From NCBI GenBank assembly GCA_030789695.1, contig CM061133.1:94791528-94855527 (forward strand): a stretch of DNA of 64,000 nt. The letters run 5' to 3'. Made by a program: the position numbers and the translations under genes. The notes under the pieces were generated by a model. It did not search any database. It was not told the origin of the DNA and saw only the letters and a list, made by a program, of their open reading frames with translations. The stretch comes from Scilla litardierei. Its lineage: Eukaryota > Streptophyta > Magnoliopsida > Asparagales > Asparagaceae. Shown piece after piece: positions 32,231-44,071 of this stretch (position 1 is the first letter of the stretch; the number at the start of each line of letters is the position of its first letter).

Positions 32231-35175
32231 CAGAACAATGAGAACACTTTCATTAGAAAAAAACATTCAGAATAGTTCGTACGCAAAATTACTCGAATAC
32301 CCTGTCTCAGCACGATTGGAAACCCAATACCAGGATAATAGGAATAGATAGACGCTTGTGCTCGTTAGTTAGACACCCTTACCGTGACTTAGTATTATCA
32401 TCTTAGGAGTCACCCTATTGATTGATCATCCACCACTGACCTTATTAGACTTTTGAGTTGTTAGTCGTTCGCTCAGATTTATCGAATCTAGGGCCCAACC
32501 GGACGTAGCGATCGACACCGTGCAAGTCGAACCCGAGGCGCCTGCAAGGAGTAGACTTCGAGGCATAGGATTATCCAGATCTATAGATAAGACCTCGATC
32601 TCGATCCTCAACGAACTTTCACCTTGGTTTTCCCTACGCAGTCTAGTTCGTTGTTGAACCCTAGTGCTAAACCTTAGTCAACCCGATGATTTTTCCCGTA
32701 ATTTTACTTTTCCCTAATCACTACAATCCAATGTTAATGATCGTAGAAAGCCATCGTAGCGTATTTACAGAGTTACTTCTTAGTCGCCTTACGTTTCGGT
32801 CGTAGAACCTATTCCTTGTCCTCGATTCACGTACACTCTTCAGGTCCACCATCTCTAACTTTGAACCTCCCCATTGTCGATCCATGGTCTTAAAAAAAGA
32901 GGTATTTTCGATATTCTTTTATTGAATTCTTCGCTAAGTTTAAAATCCTTTCGAAAACTTTTACTTAGATTTTCTACACTTCAGTCGACTTAAACCCAAA
33001 CTTGATTGTGAAACTCTTCTGATGCGGTCTTTAGCTACTATCTTTTAGCGATTTTGTAACATACATCTTTCGCACTTCTATTTCACATAAACTCGCATAA
33101 CAAGTTTGTTTTCTCCTGTGATGATTTTCTTTTTAAAACCTTATTTCTAATTCGCTAGTATAAAATATCAATTTCTTTTTACTAACATATTACAAAACAG
33201 TCGTTCCTACATATTTTATTTAAATTACTTTCCTAAGTTAAGTAGAATTTCAAATCTTGTGTGTCAGTTTTATAATCATCGTCTTCATATATTCCTTTAA
33301 AAAAATATTTCCATTTTACAAACCCATTTCCATTTACAAAAGAAGCACTGCGACACTATCCCCATATTACTCTTCACCTACTATTTGGCTAATCACATCT
33401 TACGTTATAACTCCTACCATATGCTCACTATTTTACGTAAGTTATGACGATATCGTTATTATTATACACGTCTTTATCTTCTTACTTGTGTTCATAAATA
33501 TTTTATCTCACCCAACCGACTAACCTCTTATCCATCTCCCATTCGGAACCGTCCATCACAACATTAACTCGTTGTCTCGTTCAACTCGGAATCCTACCCT
33601 ATTGATTAGTTATCACTTTAGAGCTTATTATTGCTTAGCGAGATTTTTAGCTTTGATTGTGGTGTCGTTGTGGTGCATGTAAATAGATAGCGAGTTGGAC
33701 CCGTGTGTGCGAATCTCTATATACCACCCTTGTATGAGTCTCCTTACCCTTAGTATATTATTATGGTGTGATTGTCTATTGTGACGTATGTGTATGTACG
33801 ATAATTTGTGATGTATATGTGAATAGTCGAGTATAGAGTAGTAAGTGTTATACTTAGGCGAGTGATTAGCTATATCATTAAAGGAATATCTGGGCGTGAT
33901 TGATTTAGTTTTGTGCTAGTTACTAGGGGTATACATACCTTAGTCGTACTTGTTAATGATTGTAATTGTATGCTAGTACAGTGATGTACATGTTACGTGT
34001 AATGATAATAAGTGTACGTATAGTTGTGTGTAGAGATTTATTGTGTGATTTATATGTTAGAATGTCTGGCGTGTACCCGTGCGTGTATATGTATGTGGTT
34101 AGTTATAGGTGTGTGTATGAATATATATTGTATGAACAAGTGTGTTTTATATATAGTAGAGTTGTTATAATTACCCCTACGGGATGATGTATGAGCATGT
34201 GTATACCAGGAGGTATGCATGGTCTTATGTTGTGACTATGTATATATGAATGTATGTAATAATATACTAGCCCTATGTGTGTAAATTACCATGGTTGTGT
34301 ATACCGGCGTGTATATAGATAAGAGATTGGCGTGTAGTAGTTTAAGTATGTACATGTATGTGAAATGAACGTATGATCAAGTATTTGAAAGTGTGTATAT
34401 ATATAAGTAAGTGTATGCATATGGATGTATATGGTTTCATTATAATGTATGTATGCCGGGATAGAATGACCTTAGTGTCTAAGTCTTCTCGCCCCTGTGT
34501 CGGAAGACTGAGGACGTACTTGATCCTAAGGTGGGTAGATTACGATGACCCTAGTACTATGAGTAAGGCGTATATAAATCCGTGTTTAGTTCAAGGTATT
34601 ACATGCATGTATATATGTGTAGTGATATGTACTATAATGTGTATATGGTAATATGTGGTATGTAAAAGTGATTGTACGATTGAAGTGTTAATTGACTAAG
34701 AATGATTGTATTTTTATTAGTGGTATGTTTATGTGACATGTGGTATTATATCAGTATATATTATGAGTATATAAGATGAATGGTATTACTTTGTGTATTG
34801 GTAATAATATTAGTGTGCAGGGTAATGGGACACTTACAGCTAGTAAATTTGATGTGGTGGTGTAGTAAAGTGTTACTATTCACCCGAGTATGATTTTGGT
34901 TGGATTGTATTTGTATGATGATATTATATTAAACGTGTTATGTTAATATGTAACTAGTAATGTATGTACGTGTATTGTTACTACTATTTGACTGGACGTT
35001 GATTAATGTTGTCAGTAGTAATACTATTGGTATTGGTATTAGTGTTAGAGATACTATTTGGATATGGCGTGACGGTTAATTATAGTATGTATACATTAGT
35101 AGAAGAGATGCGAGTGTTGCCCTTATGTTTTCCCGATACCCTAGCCGATAAGATTCCGAAGGCGGAATCGTTCTT
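32231..35175 (+). mobile_element. LARD interior, non-coding
   Basis: No frame longer than about 115 codons and no gag or pol motif. Composition changes near 33600. From 32400 to 33580 the plus strand is rich in C and T, and from 33640 to 35170 it is rich in G and T with TGTATATGTATG-like words. CTAAGGTGGGTAG occurs at 34528-34540, an internal echo of the polypurine tract. Confidence 0.85.
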
Positions 35176-35188
35176 AAGGTGGGTAGGA
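35176..35188 (+). promoter_or_regulatory. LARD polypurine tract
   Basis: AAGGTGGGTAGGA immediately before the 3' LTR start TGTAACGAC. It is interrupted by two T residues, so less perfect than the Sirevirus tracts. Confidence 0.6.
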
Positions 35189-38100
35189 TGTAACGACTGG
35201 TTTTATTGCCGTTACTATTATCTGTTTTCAACTAGTGTATTATCCTTCCCCGTATCCGTAGTCCGACGTTCCGTATCCGTAGTTATGCGTGACCATCCCC
35301 GTACACGTGCCAGCTTTGCCATGTTAATTATCACTATCATCATGTCATGACACTAAGTTAAATTTTTATTATTTTCATTATTATTATTATTATTATTATT
35401 TTGTTAAGTATCTCTTATTAAAGTATTTTCAATTTTCAATTTCAAAATTCATCTTTCAAATTTTTTTAAACTTTTAATTTTCAAATGAAAACTTTCCTAT
35501 TAAAACCCCATTCAAACCTATTGATTAGCTATTATTTTCCCTTCTTAAACCCATTTAATGATAATTCAAATGCAATTAATAAATATTCAAATCCTTCTTA
35601 TTAATCATCGTTCCTATTATAACATAGCATTAAACCCTAGCCCAAGTTTGAAACCTACCATATGGTCGATATAGCACAGTATCGGCACACACGCATCAGC
35701 CAATTGGAAATGCACACATTAATATTTTTATACACCCTTCAGCTATTATAATAAGAGCCTGGGAAACCCATGCTTCACGTGAGCCTACACCTTCCCTTGC
35801 TCTTTCTATTTAACCCTAGCTTTTCTCTCTAACCAGGGACATCTCTAGTCCTTCACCTACTATCTATTATATATTATAAAACACCTAAGACTAGCCTTGT
35901 GCTGTCATTTAAAATCCTAAAGCAAGTAGCCTATTTCTTTTTAAAAAAAGGGAACCAAGTCTGTGAACTCTTCACATGCTACACCCAACCCGAAGCCCTT
36001 ACCCTATTAATTCCTATATACCATAAACCTAAAACACCTAGGCATACCCTACTCTAAACCCTAGCCTCCTCACAGCCGCCCCATTCCCTTCTTTTCCACG
36101 TCGTGAGCAGCCCCTCGCGTCTCCCTTCTCCCCAGCGTCGGACTCCCCCGCCCAGGCCTCACAAACGCCGACGGCGGCCTCCCCGGCCTGGGCCTCTTCT
36201 TCTTCTTCTTCTTCTACGCGTCAACCCTCGCTCCCTCCTTTGCAGCGACTTCCTCCCTCGTGACGTAACACAGCCCGCATGCAGACTTCCCCTTCCGCCA
36301 TCATCGCAACTAGCAACCCATGCGAGAGGCCATCGCCAGCCACCCTCCTTCATTCGCGTCAACTTCCTCGCCCTTACACGAGAGGCCGTCGACCTCTCAT
36401 CTCGCCTCAGCCTCACCTTCTTCCCCCTCATGCCCAGCGACGCCACCAAGGCCGCGCACCCCCTCGCGATCACCATGGCCCCCGCACCTCCACCCTCTTC
36501 GCCCAGTGCCACAAGAAAACACCCATGAAGCCCCACGGTAACCTCTTCTCCATCTCGAAAAACCAACTCCGACTACCTTCGCCTCATCTCCTACATATCA
36601 CCCATGCCTGCAAAGTGTCTCCCTCCACCGGACCACAAACCCACCTACCTCCACCTCCGACCCGACCCCCGACCCCCTTACAGCCATGCACCGCCCTGCC
36701 ATCCCCTCAAAACCCAGATGGCCCCCTCAAACCATAGCCTCATCATCCGACTGCCCTCTCAACTCCGACGACCCACATCTCGCAACTGCACCCCGACTCC
36801 GTAGGCATCCACGGCAACATCCCGTAAGATTGCTTCCTTTTAGTTTTCGTAAACAGTATATATGGGGTGAAATTTTAATGATATTTGTCATGTTGATGGG
36901 TCATGTTTATTAAACATAGGTGGTAGCGTTGTGATAGTTGTGGGTTCCAATAAAACTCCCATGCAACCGTACCCTCCTATTTGTCTCTTCCCTTGCTGAA
37001 ACATATAGGTTACTACATTATTTTTGTTATGTTATTATAATCTAGTTAGTACTGTTGTTTTGGAATGTTAGTGATGTTCTCCCTCTATGTTAATTTAATT
37101 ATATCAGTTATAATGTTGTATTAAATTATAGTAATAATTTAAGCTATAAAATAGTTTATGTGTTTTAAGAATAGATCAGTTTTTAAGTTGATCGGTTCTT
37201 TGTAAATATTCTTATCATCATATGAAGTGTAACTGTTGCATGTTCTTCACCTTGTTGGGGTTAATATTTTATAAGTCGGCTATAACCCACACTGTAGTAT
37301 AAAGAACTTAATAAAACCGGGTGATTCGACGTCGTAGGAGCTTGTTGTAAATCTGTTTTGATCGAAAATGCCCATTCTGATTTTTTTTATCTTGTCAAAC
37401 CAGTGAACCGTCTTCTCCGTAGCGTAGCATTCGTCAAGACGTTTCCAACGACACCAAGAACGTCAAAAATAGGCAAGTATATGATTTGTTATGATTTTTA
37501 GAAGTTTTGACACTTTTTGCGCCATCTTTATGTATTGCTGTGTAACCCAAAAAACTAGGCATGAAATGACGTACAATAATGACACCATAATGACTATGAC
37601 GAATTTAGGATCCAACTGTATATCATATGATATATCCCCATTTTAAACAATAAGAGAAAGAAATCATTTCTGTAGCAAGTTGAACAAAAGGACGTATTCG
37701 TCATTATTTGAAATTACGGAAACGGTCGTTCGACCCATTTCCGCCTTGTAGAACTGTCACAATAAAACGTTAATATTGTTAACAGTAAAATTCAGTTAGT
37801 CCTGACTTGTTTAACAATATGGACATCGTGAAATCGTGCGCCTCGAAGGCGGTATCGTGATATCGTGATGTCGTGTGAGTCGACTAGGCCGGCTCGTGTT
37901 CCGGCAAAACTTTTGGGTGGGGTTAGGGTTGAGCGGCCACTAGGCGTATGAAGGGTACTATCCTCAAGAGCACCACCCGCTTGCGGTGGGTTAGCGTCAA
38001 TCACGGTAAACACCCGTGAGAGGAACGACCTTCTCATCACGACCTACAAGAGTGAACCCTAGATTAGAATGCTAACTCTTGACATGAAAACTTACAACGC

Positions 38101-38766
38101 TAACTTGGTCATCTTGATAATTGAAATGCTAATGAACTCAGAGGAAATATTAACCTTAATTCTTGCAACTATTTAGAACCGCATGTTAGGGATGTTGTTT
38201 CCATTTCAATATATTTGTTAATGTTAAATTGCTGCAGTCATTTCTTTAGAATATTAAATGCTTCTTAAATTCATATCACTTGTATTTCTTGCCTTGGGAT
38301 GCTAATCTTTTCTTACAGACCTTGCTGACATACATTCATTGTTGGTGGATGTATGTCATATTCTGAGCTTGAGTACCTAAAGGATCCGTTCGTGACGCCT
38401 GATTTAGAGAGCCAGAGTTCACCGTAGATGCCGAGACATTTTCTGCGGAAGACTAGAGCCCCCTTTCTGTCCTACTTTGAGTTTTAGTTCTAGTACCTTG
38501 TGGTAGGATTAGTGTTTGTTCTAGTGTTCTTTTTTGGCCCTGCTGAGGCTTGTTGATTAATTTCGTGTACGAACTTTAACTTTCTGGATGTGGCGCTTAC
38601 CTATATATATTTGTGATGTTCTGATTGTTCTGATACGCAAATGCAAGGACCCTATTTCTGTGCTTTTATTCACAGACGCTTATTGTACTCGAGCTTCATC
38701 GCTCCAGTTCAAGCGGACCACGTAACGCTCTCGCTTCCGGTGTCTTTTGGAAAGCGGGGAGTTACA
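35189..38766 (+). mobile_element. LARD 3' LTR
   Basis: 3578 bp, TGTAACGACTGG to GGGGAGTTACA. Same parts as the 5' LTR: ATT repeat 35370-35402, GC-rich block 36060-36815, donor-like GTAAGA near 36824 and acceptor-like TTTTCTTACAG near 38318. The first 110 bases have more differences from the 5' LTR than the rest. Confidence 0.95.
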
Positions 38767-38782
38767 AACGGCACCAAAAACT
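38767..38782 (-). promoter_or_regulatory. Athila-like primer binding site, proximal half
   Basis: The minus strand reads AGTTTTTGGTGCCGTT from the LTR edge, continuing at 28609. The same AG plus TTTTTGG spacer occurs in the second Athila/Tat element at 47013-47021. Confidence 0.85.
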
Positions 38783-39798
38783 TGATCGCGCCCAGATATA
38801 CACCAGGAAAATGACTTGTAGTTTTACCGCATGCGCACGGTGTAGTGGCGAGCGGGTATCAAACACAGGGAGGACAAATGACAGTATCCTACTCTTGATT
38901 ACCTAGCTATCAAGAGAATAAGAATAGTTTCAATGTTGTTGTCATAATCGTCCAAGTAGCAAATATATTTCAATATAATAAAGGCCTCTAGGGATAGGAA
39001 ATCCCCACTACGGACCATCTCTCATCTTTGTGAAGCATAAATTTCATTGTTGCTAAGCTTGAATGTAGGTGACCTAGTCGCAACTTAATGTAGAACCAAG
39101 CTCACGCTCTTGCGCTATTGCTGGTCTATAGCAAACCTAGAATAGAGACGACTCTCGTGCAAACTCGACCATAAGCCGCTAGCGTGAAGATTGACATCAT
39201 CGTCCAATCGCATCTCGAGCCCACTCTCGTACAAACTCGAGCTATGATCTAGGTTATGATAGTTCGTATTCGGCCAATCTCTTGCAAACGAATATTAGTA
39301 TAGATTTATAATAAAAATAATATCTTTGGTCCAATCTCTTGCAAATCAAATCTAGAGAATTTCAATTATTAATCTAAATCGAATATCTAGGCCTTCCTAT
39401 CAATTGAGATCCAATCTCTTGCAAATCTCAATCGATATGAATTCCTAGTTACTCGTAATAAATCAATCACAAACTAACTATAATCAATTCTAGCAACAAA
39501 TCTATAAATTCATCACAATTCAAAGATCGGGTCCATATGGTTCATCCCCATACCCTAGAACGACAGAACTACTCACTAATCATCATGAAAATATCAGAAA
39601 TGATAGATGGAATCATAGCACAATTCATTGCAAAGAAGAGACCATTCATAAAAATGAGTTTTTTTAACAAGAACGAACAAACCAATGTCGTCGCCTATGA
39701 TCTCCAGCTGAGATTTCACAAAAGAATAGCCGTCAAAAATATAATAGAAGTCTCTAAAAAATAGTTCAAGACTCTCCTAAAACTAGGGTAAAAACTAG

Positions 39799-39808
39799 GT
39801 TTAAATAC
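39799..39808 (-). promoter_or_regulatory. TATA box of Athila-like 5' LTR
   Basis: GTTTAAATAC (minus GTATTTAAAC), about 80 bp downstream of the palindrome array. This is the copy that would drive the element's RNA. Confidence 0.6.
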
Positions 39809-39887
39809 AAGCTAAAAGCGTCCAAAAAATCGTGACAAAACTTCCCCTACGCAGCCCAGAAATTCAAATCCGCGTAGCAGTCGGAAT

Positions 39888-40245
39888 GGGTCACTCGGCC
39901 GAGTGGCTCATGTCACTCGACCAAGTGACAGGCCTGACAAAAAACAGAGAGTTCGTGATCTTCAGGGGTCTGTCTCTCTGGATGACTCGACCGAGTGGGC
40001 TTCTTCACTCGGCCGAGTGAGCAATCATGCTCGGCCGAGTGGGCTTCCTCAGAAATTCCAATAAGTTGGCAGCTTCTCTGGACGAATTCTCTGTATCACT
40101 CAGGCGAGTGAGCTTTCTCACTCGGCCGAGTGGACTTCCTTGCTCAGCCGAGTGAACGCTGAAAATTTGTTGTGCGTTTCTGTTTCACTCGGTCAAGTAC
40201 AGCTTCTGACTCGGCCGAGCGAGCAGTCTACTCGGCCGAGTGGGC
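39888..40245. repeat. CACTCGGCCGAGTG palindrome array (Athila-like 5' LTR)
   Basis: About a dozen copies, several perfect, spaced 20-50 bp. Individual copies differ from those in the 3' LTR by single substitutions that usually break one arm. Confidence 0.9.
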
Positions 40246-40552
40246 TGTATCTTGGCTCGTTTCTTCTGCTCCTCACCTCCTCGTCGATTCTATGGAATTT
40301 CTTCCTCTTCCTCTCATCCTCTACTGCTGATAACCCCTCAAATTAGCCGTGGGCGACACTCTGAAGTGTGCAAAAATCCTTTGATCTCATTTTTGCTCCA
40401 AATCGCTCCATATCTCCTAAAATATGATAAAAACAAGAAATAGTGAAAAGCAACGCGATATCGTCGAATAATCGTGAAAAACGCAATATAGGCGCTCGAA
40501 ACGTCATGAAAACATGTAGAAAAAAGTTATAAAATAAGGAGCGATCAGTTCT

Positions 40553-41286
40553 ATGCAACCATTGACTACAAACGAAGTAGGATAGTCTTTCATATCTCAA
40601 ACCATTTGAAGTTCGAATTTGTCAATGGTAGTAGCACACTCGAGCCCATTACGTTCATGGCAAAGCCAAGAGAAGTCGTGGCATTGTCCATGGATACTGA
40701 TCCAGACATATCGAGAGTTGTCTGAGATTTTCACGATGTCTTCCCACACGATATTTACATACTTCCTCCAAATAGATGCTTGGAGTTCAACATCGCTTTG
40801 ATACTGGGCACACATCCTATTGCAAATGCCTCGTATTGTTTGGCCCCACCTGATTTAGTTGAGATTCACACGTAGTTGAAGCTCCTATAACAGTGAGAGC
40901 TGATATGCCCCAGTGTGTCTCTGTGGGTAGCACCAGTGCTCTTGGTCGGTAAGAAGGATGGGGTTATGGTGGATGAGTATTGACTATAAAGAGTTGAATA
41001 ATGAGACAGTGAAGAACATATATCCTCTCACTCAATTTGATGATATTTTTGACCAACTTGGTAGATCATAAGTGTACTCGAAGCTGGATTTATGGAGCGA
41101 ATACCATCAAGTGAAAGTCATCAAGTTAGATGTTCACAAGACCACTTTCCAGACACGTTATGGCAAATATGAGTTCCTAGTTATGCCCTTTGGTGTAACC
41201 AATGCAGCTGCTACCTTCATAAAGTTAACGAATCAAGTTTTCTATGAGTATCTGGATATGTTCATGGTGGGTTTTATTGATGACAA
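40553..41286 (+). pseudogene. Chromovirus pol: linker and reverse transcriptase, truncated
   Basis: Continues the chromovirus after the Athila-like insertion. It reads DFHDVFPHDIYILPP and LEFNIALILGTHPIA, the standard Ty3/gypsy stretch before RT. RT motifs follow: VLLVGKKDG, YSKLDLWSEYHQVKV (about 41072-41116), TRYGKYEFLVMPFGVTNAAA and GFIDDN. The last should be FIDDILVYS, the RT active-site box, but the sequence breaks after FIDDN. This is the only RT sequence in the window. Stops near 40720 and 40980 show it is dead. A new LTR starting TGTTAGGCG begins at 41287. Confidence 0.85.
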
Positions 41287-42106
41287 TGTTAGGCGTATTT
41301 TATACACGTTTCCACCCCTTCATCCCCACATTATCCACGTTTATTTTATATCATTCTCGCTATTTTTCCTGTTTTTACACATTTTAAAACAATTTATTCT
41401 TGGGGATGTATTTTGTGTATTTCAGCAAATTCGTGCATAAATCGGTACAAATTGGTGCTAGAGGAAGCGTGGGAGAGAAGACGGTAAAGCATAACAAATA
41501 TCGGAGGCCAAGATGAGAAGAAATGGGGCAAATTACAGGCAACACGGCCGTGCAAGCAGACACGCAGCCGTGTCAAGGTATCACCTGAGAAAGATAGTGA
41601 GCAGTTCAGCACAAGCTTGCCCACCACCTCATCAGCAACAATATCAGCTGAGGCCACCACAACAGAAACCGTACCAGCAAAGGAAACAAGCGGGGCCTTA
41701 TAGACCCCCTGATACAATCAGAGTTGGAGGCCACAAAACCCGCCGTCGGAACCGCAAAAATTTGAACATGAGACAAGGGTTGATGAGTTCATGGTAGAAC
41801 AAAAGAAGATAAATGCCAAGTTGTCATCGGGTCAAGATAGTCTCAACACCATAGTTGTGTAGCTAGCGGAGCAAATAACACTATTGAGTAGAGCCCAAAA
41901 TCAATTGTCAACTCAACCGGAGGTGAATCCAAGGAGCAACACCGGCCACGTAAAACAGTGGTGGTGGTGACGACTAGAGGTGTGAAGGATATGAGACACA
42001 TCATGGTTCAAACTCAAAGCCCCAATCATAACAATCCAGGTAAGGAAGACGGAAGAAAGAACCAGATGTTGCGGTTTTATGGAACCTTAGGGCATAATTC
42101 TATGCC
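41287..42106 (+). mobile_element. Athila-like fragment: LTR start joined to gag C-terminal region
   Basis: TGTTAGGCGTATTTTATACACG at 41287 is a typical Athila-type LTR opening. ACACGGCCGTG palindromes occur at 41542 and 41565. By about 41610 the sequence is gag: QQYQLRPPQQKPYQQRKQ, RPPDTIRVGG and later LSSGQDSLNTIV with AEQITLLSRA. This matches the region 26960-27320 of the main Athila-like element, in opposite orientation. Primer site and most of gag are missing, so it is an internally deleted remnant. Confidence 0.65.
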
Positions 42107-43265
42107 TGTCATAATCAGACGGACGAAAGAAATATAAACAGCAGCGGAAAAATCGAATTATTACACTATATAATAAAATGCCCTAAGCATATCAAAGACC
42201 ATATACATGATCTCTACTATCTTGGGTTGGATCTGAACAGCCCCAAAATAGAACTAAACAACTAAAATAATATAAATTAACAGGCATTAAAAGAACATAC
42301 ATGAAACTTTGCTTCCGCAGAAAACAAAGTGTCGTTTTCAACAACAGACTTTGGCTCCCCGAAGCTAGCCACCTCCGCACCTCGGAACTGGTCCACCCGA
42401 AGCGAGCCGACACCACGCCTCCGAGCCAATCACTCGCCGAAGAAAGTTTCACTTTGAGAGCGATCTGCGTCTTAGACTTTGGATCCAATCCGATCCTCCT
42501 CCTCGTCTTGCTAAGACGCAAACAGACGAACTGAAGAATTAAGGAGGAGAGAATAATTTTTGTCTTGAATCGTGCATGCTCAAAACTTTTCGAAGCTATT
42601 CGATTCGGATACTTTGTGCAATTTTTACAAGGGGTGTCGATCCCTATTTATATAGGATGCCGGATCCCTTGCTCTTCTTACGAGTAATATGTGATTAATT
42701 AATTAGGGGAGAAAATTAGGACTAGGTTTGCCTTACACTAAGGATCAACTTCAACCAATTTTCTCTCCCTCACCGTTGAGCTTCGAAAGTGATACAACCT
42801 ATTAATTCGAAGAGCTACAAACGGGGAACACATAGAAACAAATGGCGATGAATTTTGACTTCGTTTGACCCCTCAAACAATTGCTCAAATTTGAGCAAAA
42901 ATCATACTTTTCGTAGTTTCATAGCCGTCACAAGCCCTCTTAGGGTTTTTGAACTGTGGGCCCCACAGATGGGGCCCACCTGCTTAAAGGGCAGGCTCAA
43001 CAGGCGCCCCCATCTCCAAAAACACGCCTACCCGCACTGGGCGGGTGGTTAAGACCCGCCTATATCAGCGTGCGGGTCAGACCCGTCAAGCTGGCTGGAC
43101 CCTCCCTCTTTGTGAGCAGGTTCAGCCCACCTAGCGGGTTTGGAACCGCCCGCCCATGCTGGGCTGGGCCAGAACTGTGCTTTTTGCCCAGTTCTGGCCT
43201 TTTGGTCTGTTTCTTGAGCACAACAAGAAATCTAAACTTGCAAGAGATCTAGACAAACTAATGTT
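42107..43265 (-). mobile_element. Unclassified LTR, minus strand (right edge not located)
   Basis: The plus strand starts TGTCATAATCAGACGG; on the minus strand this is an LTR end, GATTATGACA. A strong TATA box reads CCTATATAAATAG on the minus strand at 42644-42656. GC-rich inverted repeats with GGCGGGT/ACCCGCC words lie upstream at 42956-43170. Similar GCGGGTC...GACCCG words occur in the SirD LTR near 63650-63682. No partner LTR was found, so it may be solo or truncated. Confidence 0.45.
42644..42656 (-). promoter_or_regulatory. TATA box of the unclassified LTR
   Basis: Minus strand CCTATATAAATAG, a good match to plant TATA boxes, 300 bp downstream of the GC-rich inverted repeats. Confidence 0.5.
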
Positions 43266-44071
43266 GCAAAGAAGCTTCAAATAGAAAATTAAGATCAAGT
43301 CTCCAATCTCGCGCCAATACAAAAGCTTAACTAGAATTAAAACTAAGGAAAAATTGTTATAAGAAGTCTATCTGGTCTTTCCTGGGGCTGGAGACCAAAA
43401 GGGGCTTAAATACATGCCAAAAGAACCAAAAAATACATTCCAACCTGCCCCTGCGCCGCCATAAACCCTAGTTTTCCCGACTAGATGTCTGCACTACTCG
43501 ACCGAATTGGAATCTTATTCGGTCGAGTGAGAATTCTATACTCAGCCCAGTATGAAAGTCTATAGATCATCCCAAAAATAACAGAGAAGTTGACTTGGAT
43601 TTCTTCAAAATCTTGGCCTCTACTCGGACGAGTGGAGTTCTTACTCGGCCAAGTAGAAGTCTCCACTCGGTTGAGTACATTGTGGCACTCAGGTTGGCCA
43701 ATGTCATCGTATCAGCTTTGCTTGGCTGAGTAAGCTGCTTCACTCGGGCAAGTGAGATGCCTCACTCGACCGAGTTGCCTGTTTCAGAGCTCCTTTCTTC
43801 TCCTCCTCGCTTCCTCGTCGATTCCTTCAATGCCATTCTTCTTCCGCTCATCCTCCAGCGTTGTTTAATATCCAATATGACCATGGGCGATGCTCTGATT
43901 CGTGTGCAAGTCCTCTAGGCTCCAAATTGCTTCGTATCTCTTGAAATCAGACGAAAACAAGAAATAGTGAAAAGTATCGAAACATCGTCAAATAATCGTG
44001 AAAATCGCGATATGAGCAATCGAAATGGCATGCAAATATGCAGAAATAAAGTGTAAAATATGAGCCTATCA
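43266..44071 (-). mobile_element. Related Athila-like LTR, partial
   Basis: From about 43355 it aligns with the main element's LTR (12790 onward), including CTTAAATAC at 43405-43413 as TATA box on the minus strand and a CTCGACCGAGTG-type array at 43495-43770. It ends GCCTATCA at 44071, followed by the family's purine tract. The part of the LTR beyond the promoter is missing on the left. Confidence 0.75.

Larger units (their letters stand above)
28610..38766 (+). mobile_element. LARD-like non-autonomous LTR element, plus strand, complete
   Basis: 10157 bp with 3.58-kb LTRs and a 3.0-kb non-coding interior, flanked by a perfect AACGG duplication (28605-28609 and 38767-38771). LTR ends are TGTAA[TC]G...[CA]GTTACA. 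Orientation follows from the purine tract AAGGTGGGTAGGA at the 3' LTR and the leader after the 5' LTR. Size and lack of coding capacity fit the described class of large retrotransposon derivatives. The LTRs differ by a few percent by eye. Termini and leader resemble the chromovirus at 1698-4282, so a chromovirus of that lineage is the probable helper. Confidence 0.95.
11828..40547 (-). mobile_element. Athila-like Ty3/gypsy element with gag-protease and env-like ORF but no RT/integrase; carries two nested elements
   Basis: LTRs at 11828-13581 and 38783-40547 both run TGATC...GATCA, and the flanks are a perfect GTTCT duplication (11823-11827 and 40548-40552). Without SirB and the LARD it is about 11.5 kb. 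In minus-strand order it holds 5' LTR, tRNA-Asp-type primer site, gag, protease, a short post-pol segment, a repeat region, an env-like ORF, a secondary purine motif, non-coding sequence, the polypurine tract and 3' LTR. RT, RNase H and integrase are missing: protease passes within about 100 bp into the post-integrase conserved segment at 25670-25800. Confidence 0.93.
38783..40547 (-). mobile_element. Athila-like element 5' LTR
   Basis: 1765 bp; plus strand TGATCGCGCC to GGAGCGATCA, with the terminal seven bases inverted copies of each other. CCAATCTCTTGCAAA repeats at 39270-39430; TATA box (minus) at 39799-39808; CACTCGGCCGAGTG array at 39888-40245. Divergence from the 3' LTR is several percent by eye, more than for SirB or the LARD, as expected for their host. 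Confidence 0.93.
1698..41286 (+). mobile_element. Ty3/gypsy chromovirus-like element, host of the nest, 3' end missing
   Basis: The element's own DNA is split into three blocks: 1698-4555 (5' LTR, leader, start of gag), 10588-11827 (rest of gag and protease) and 40553-41286 (linker and reverse transcriptase). Removing SirA and the Athila-like element brings the blocks together in the usual gag-protease-RT order. RNase H, integrase and 3' LTR are not present; the RT is broken at 41286 by another LTR. Many stop codons and shifts show it is an old, dead copy. A Tekay/Del-like chromovirus is my best guess from protein similarity recalled by eye. Confidence 0.7.

Noticed and set aside
36103..36737. 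Proline-rich host protein genes in the GC-rich LARD block
   Set aside because: Several overlapping frames on both strands are open because of composition. Frames differ between the two LTR copies, and no family is recognisable.
42090..42125. GACGG at 42117 as the second target copy of the chromovirus (left flank GACGG at 1693-1697)
   Set aside because: It is not preceded by a chromovirus LTR end (GTGACA with the family context), so it is a chance match.
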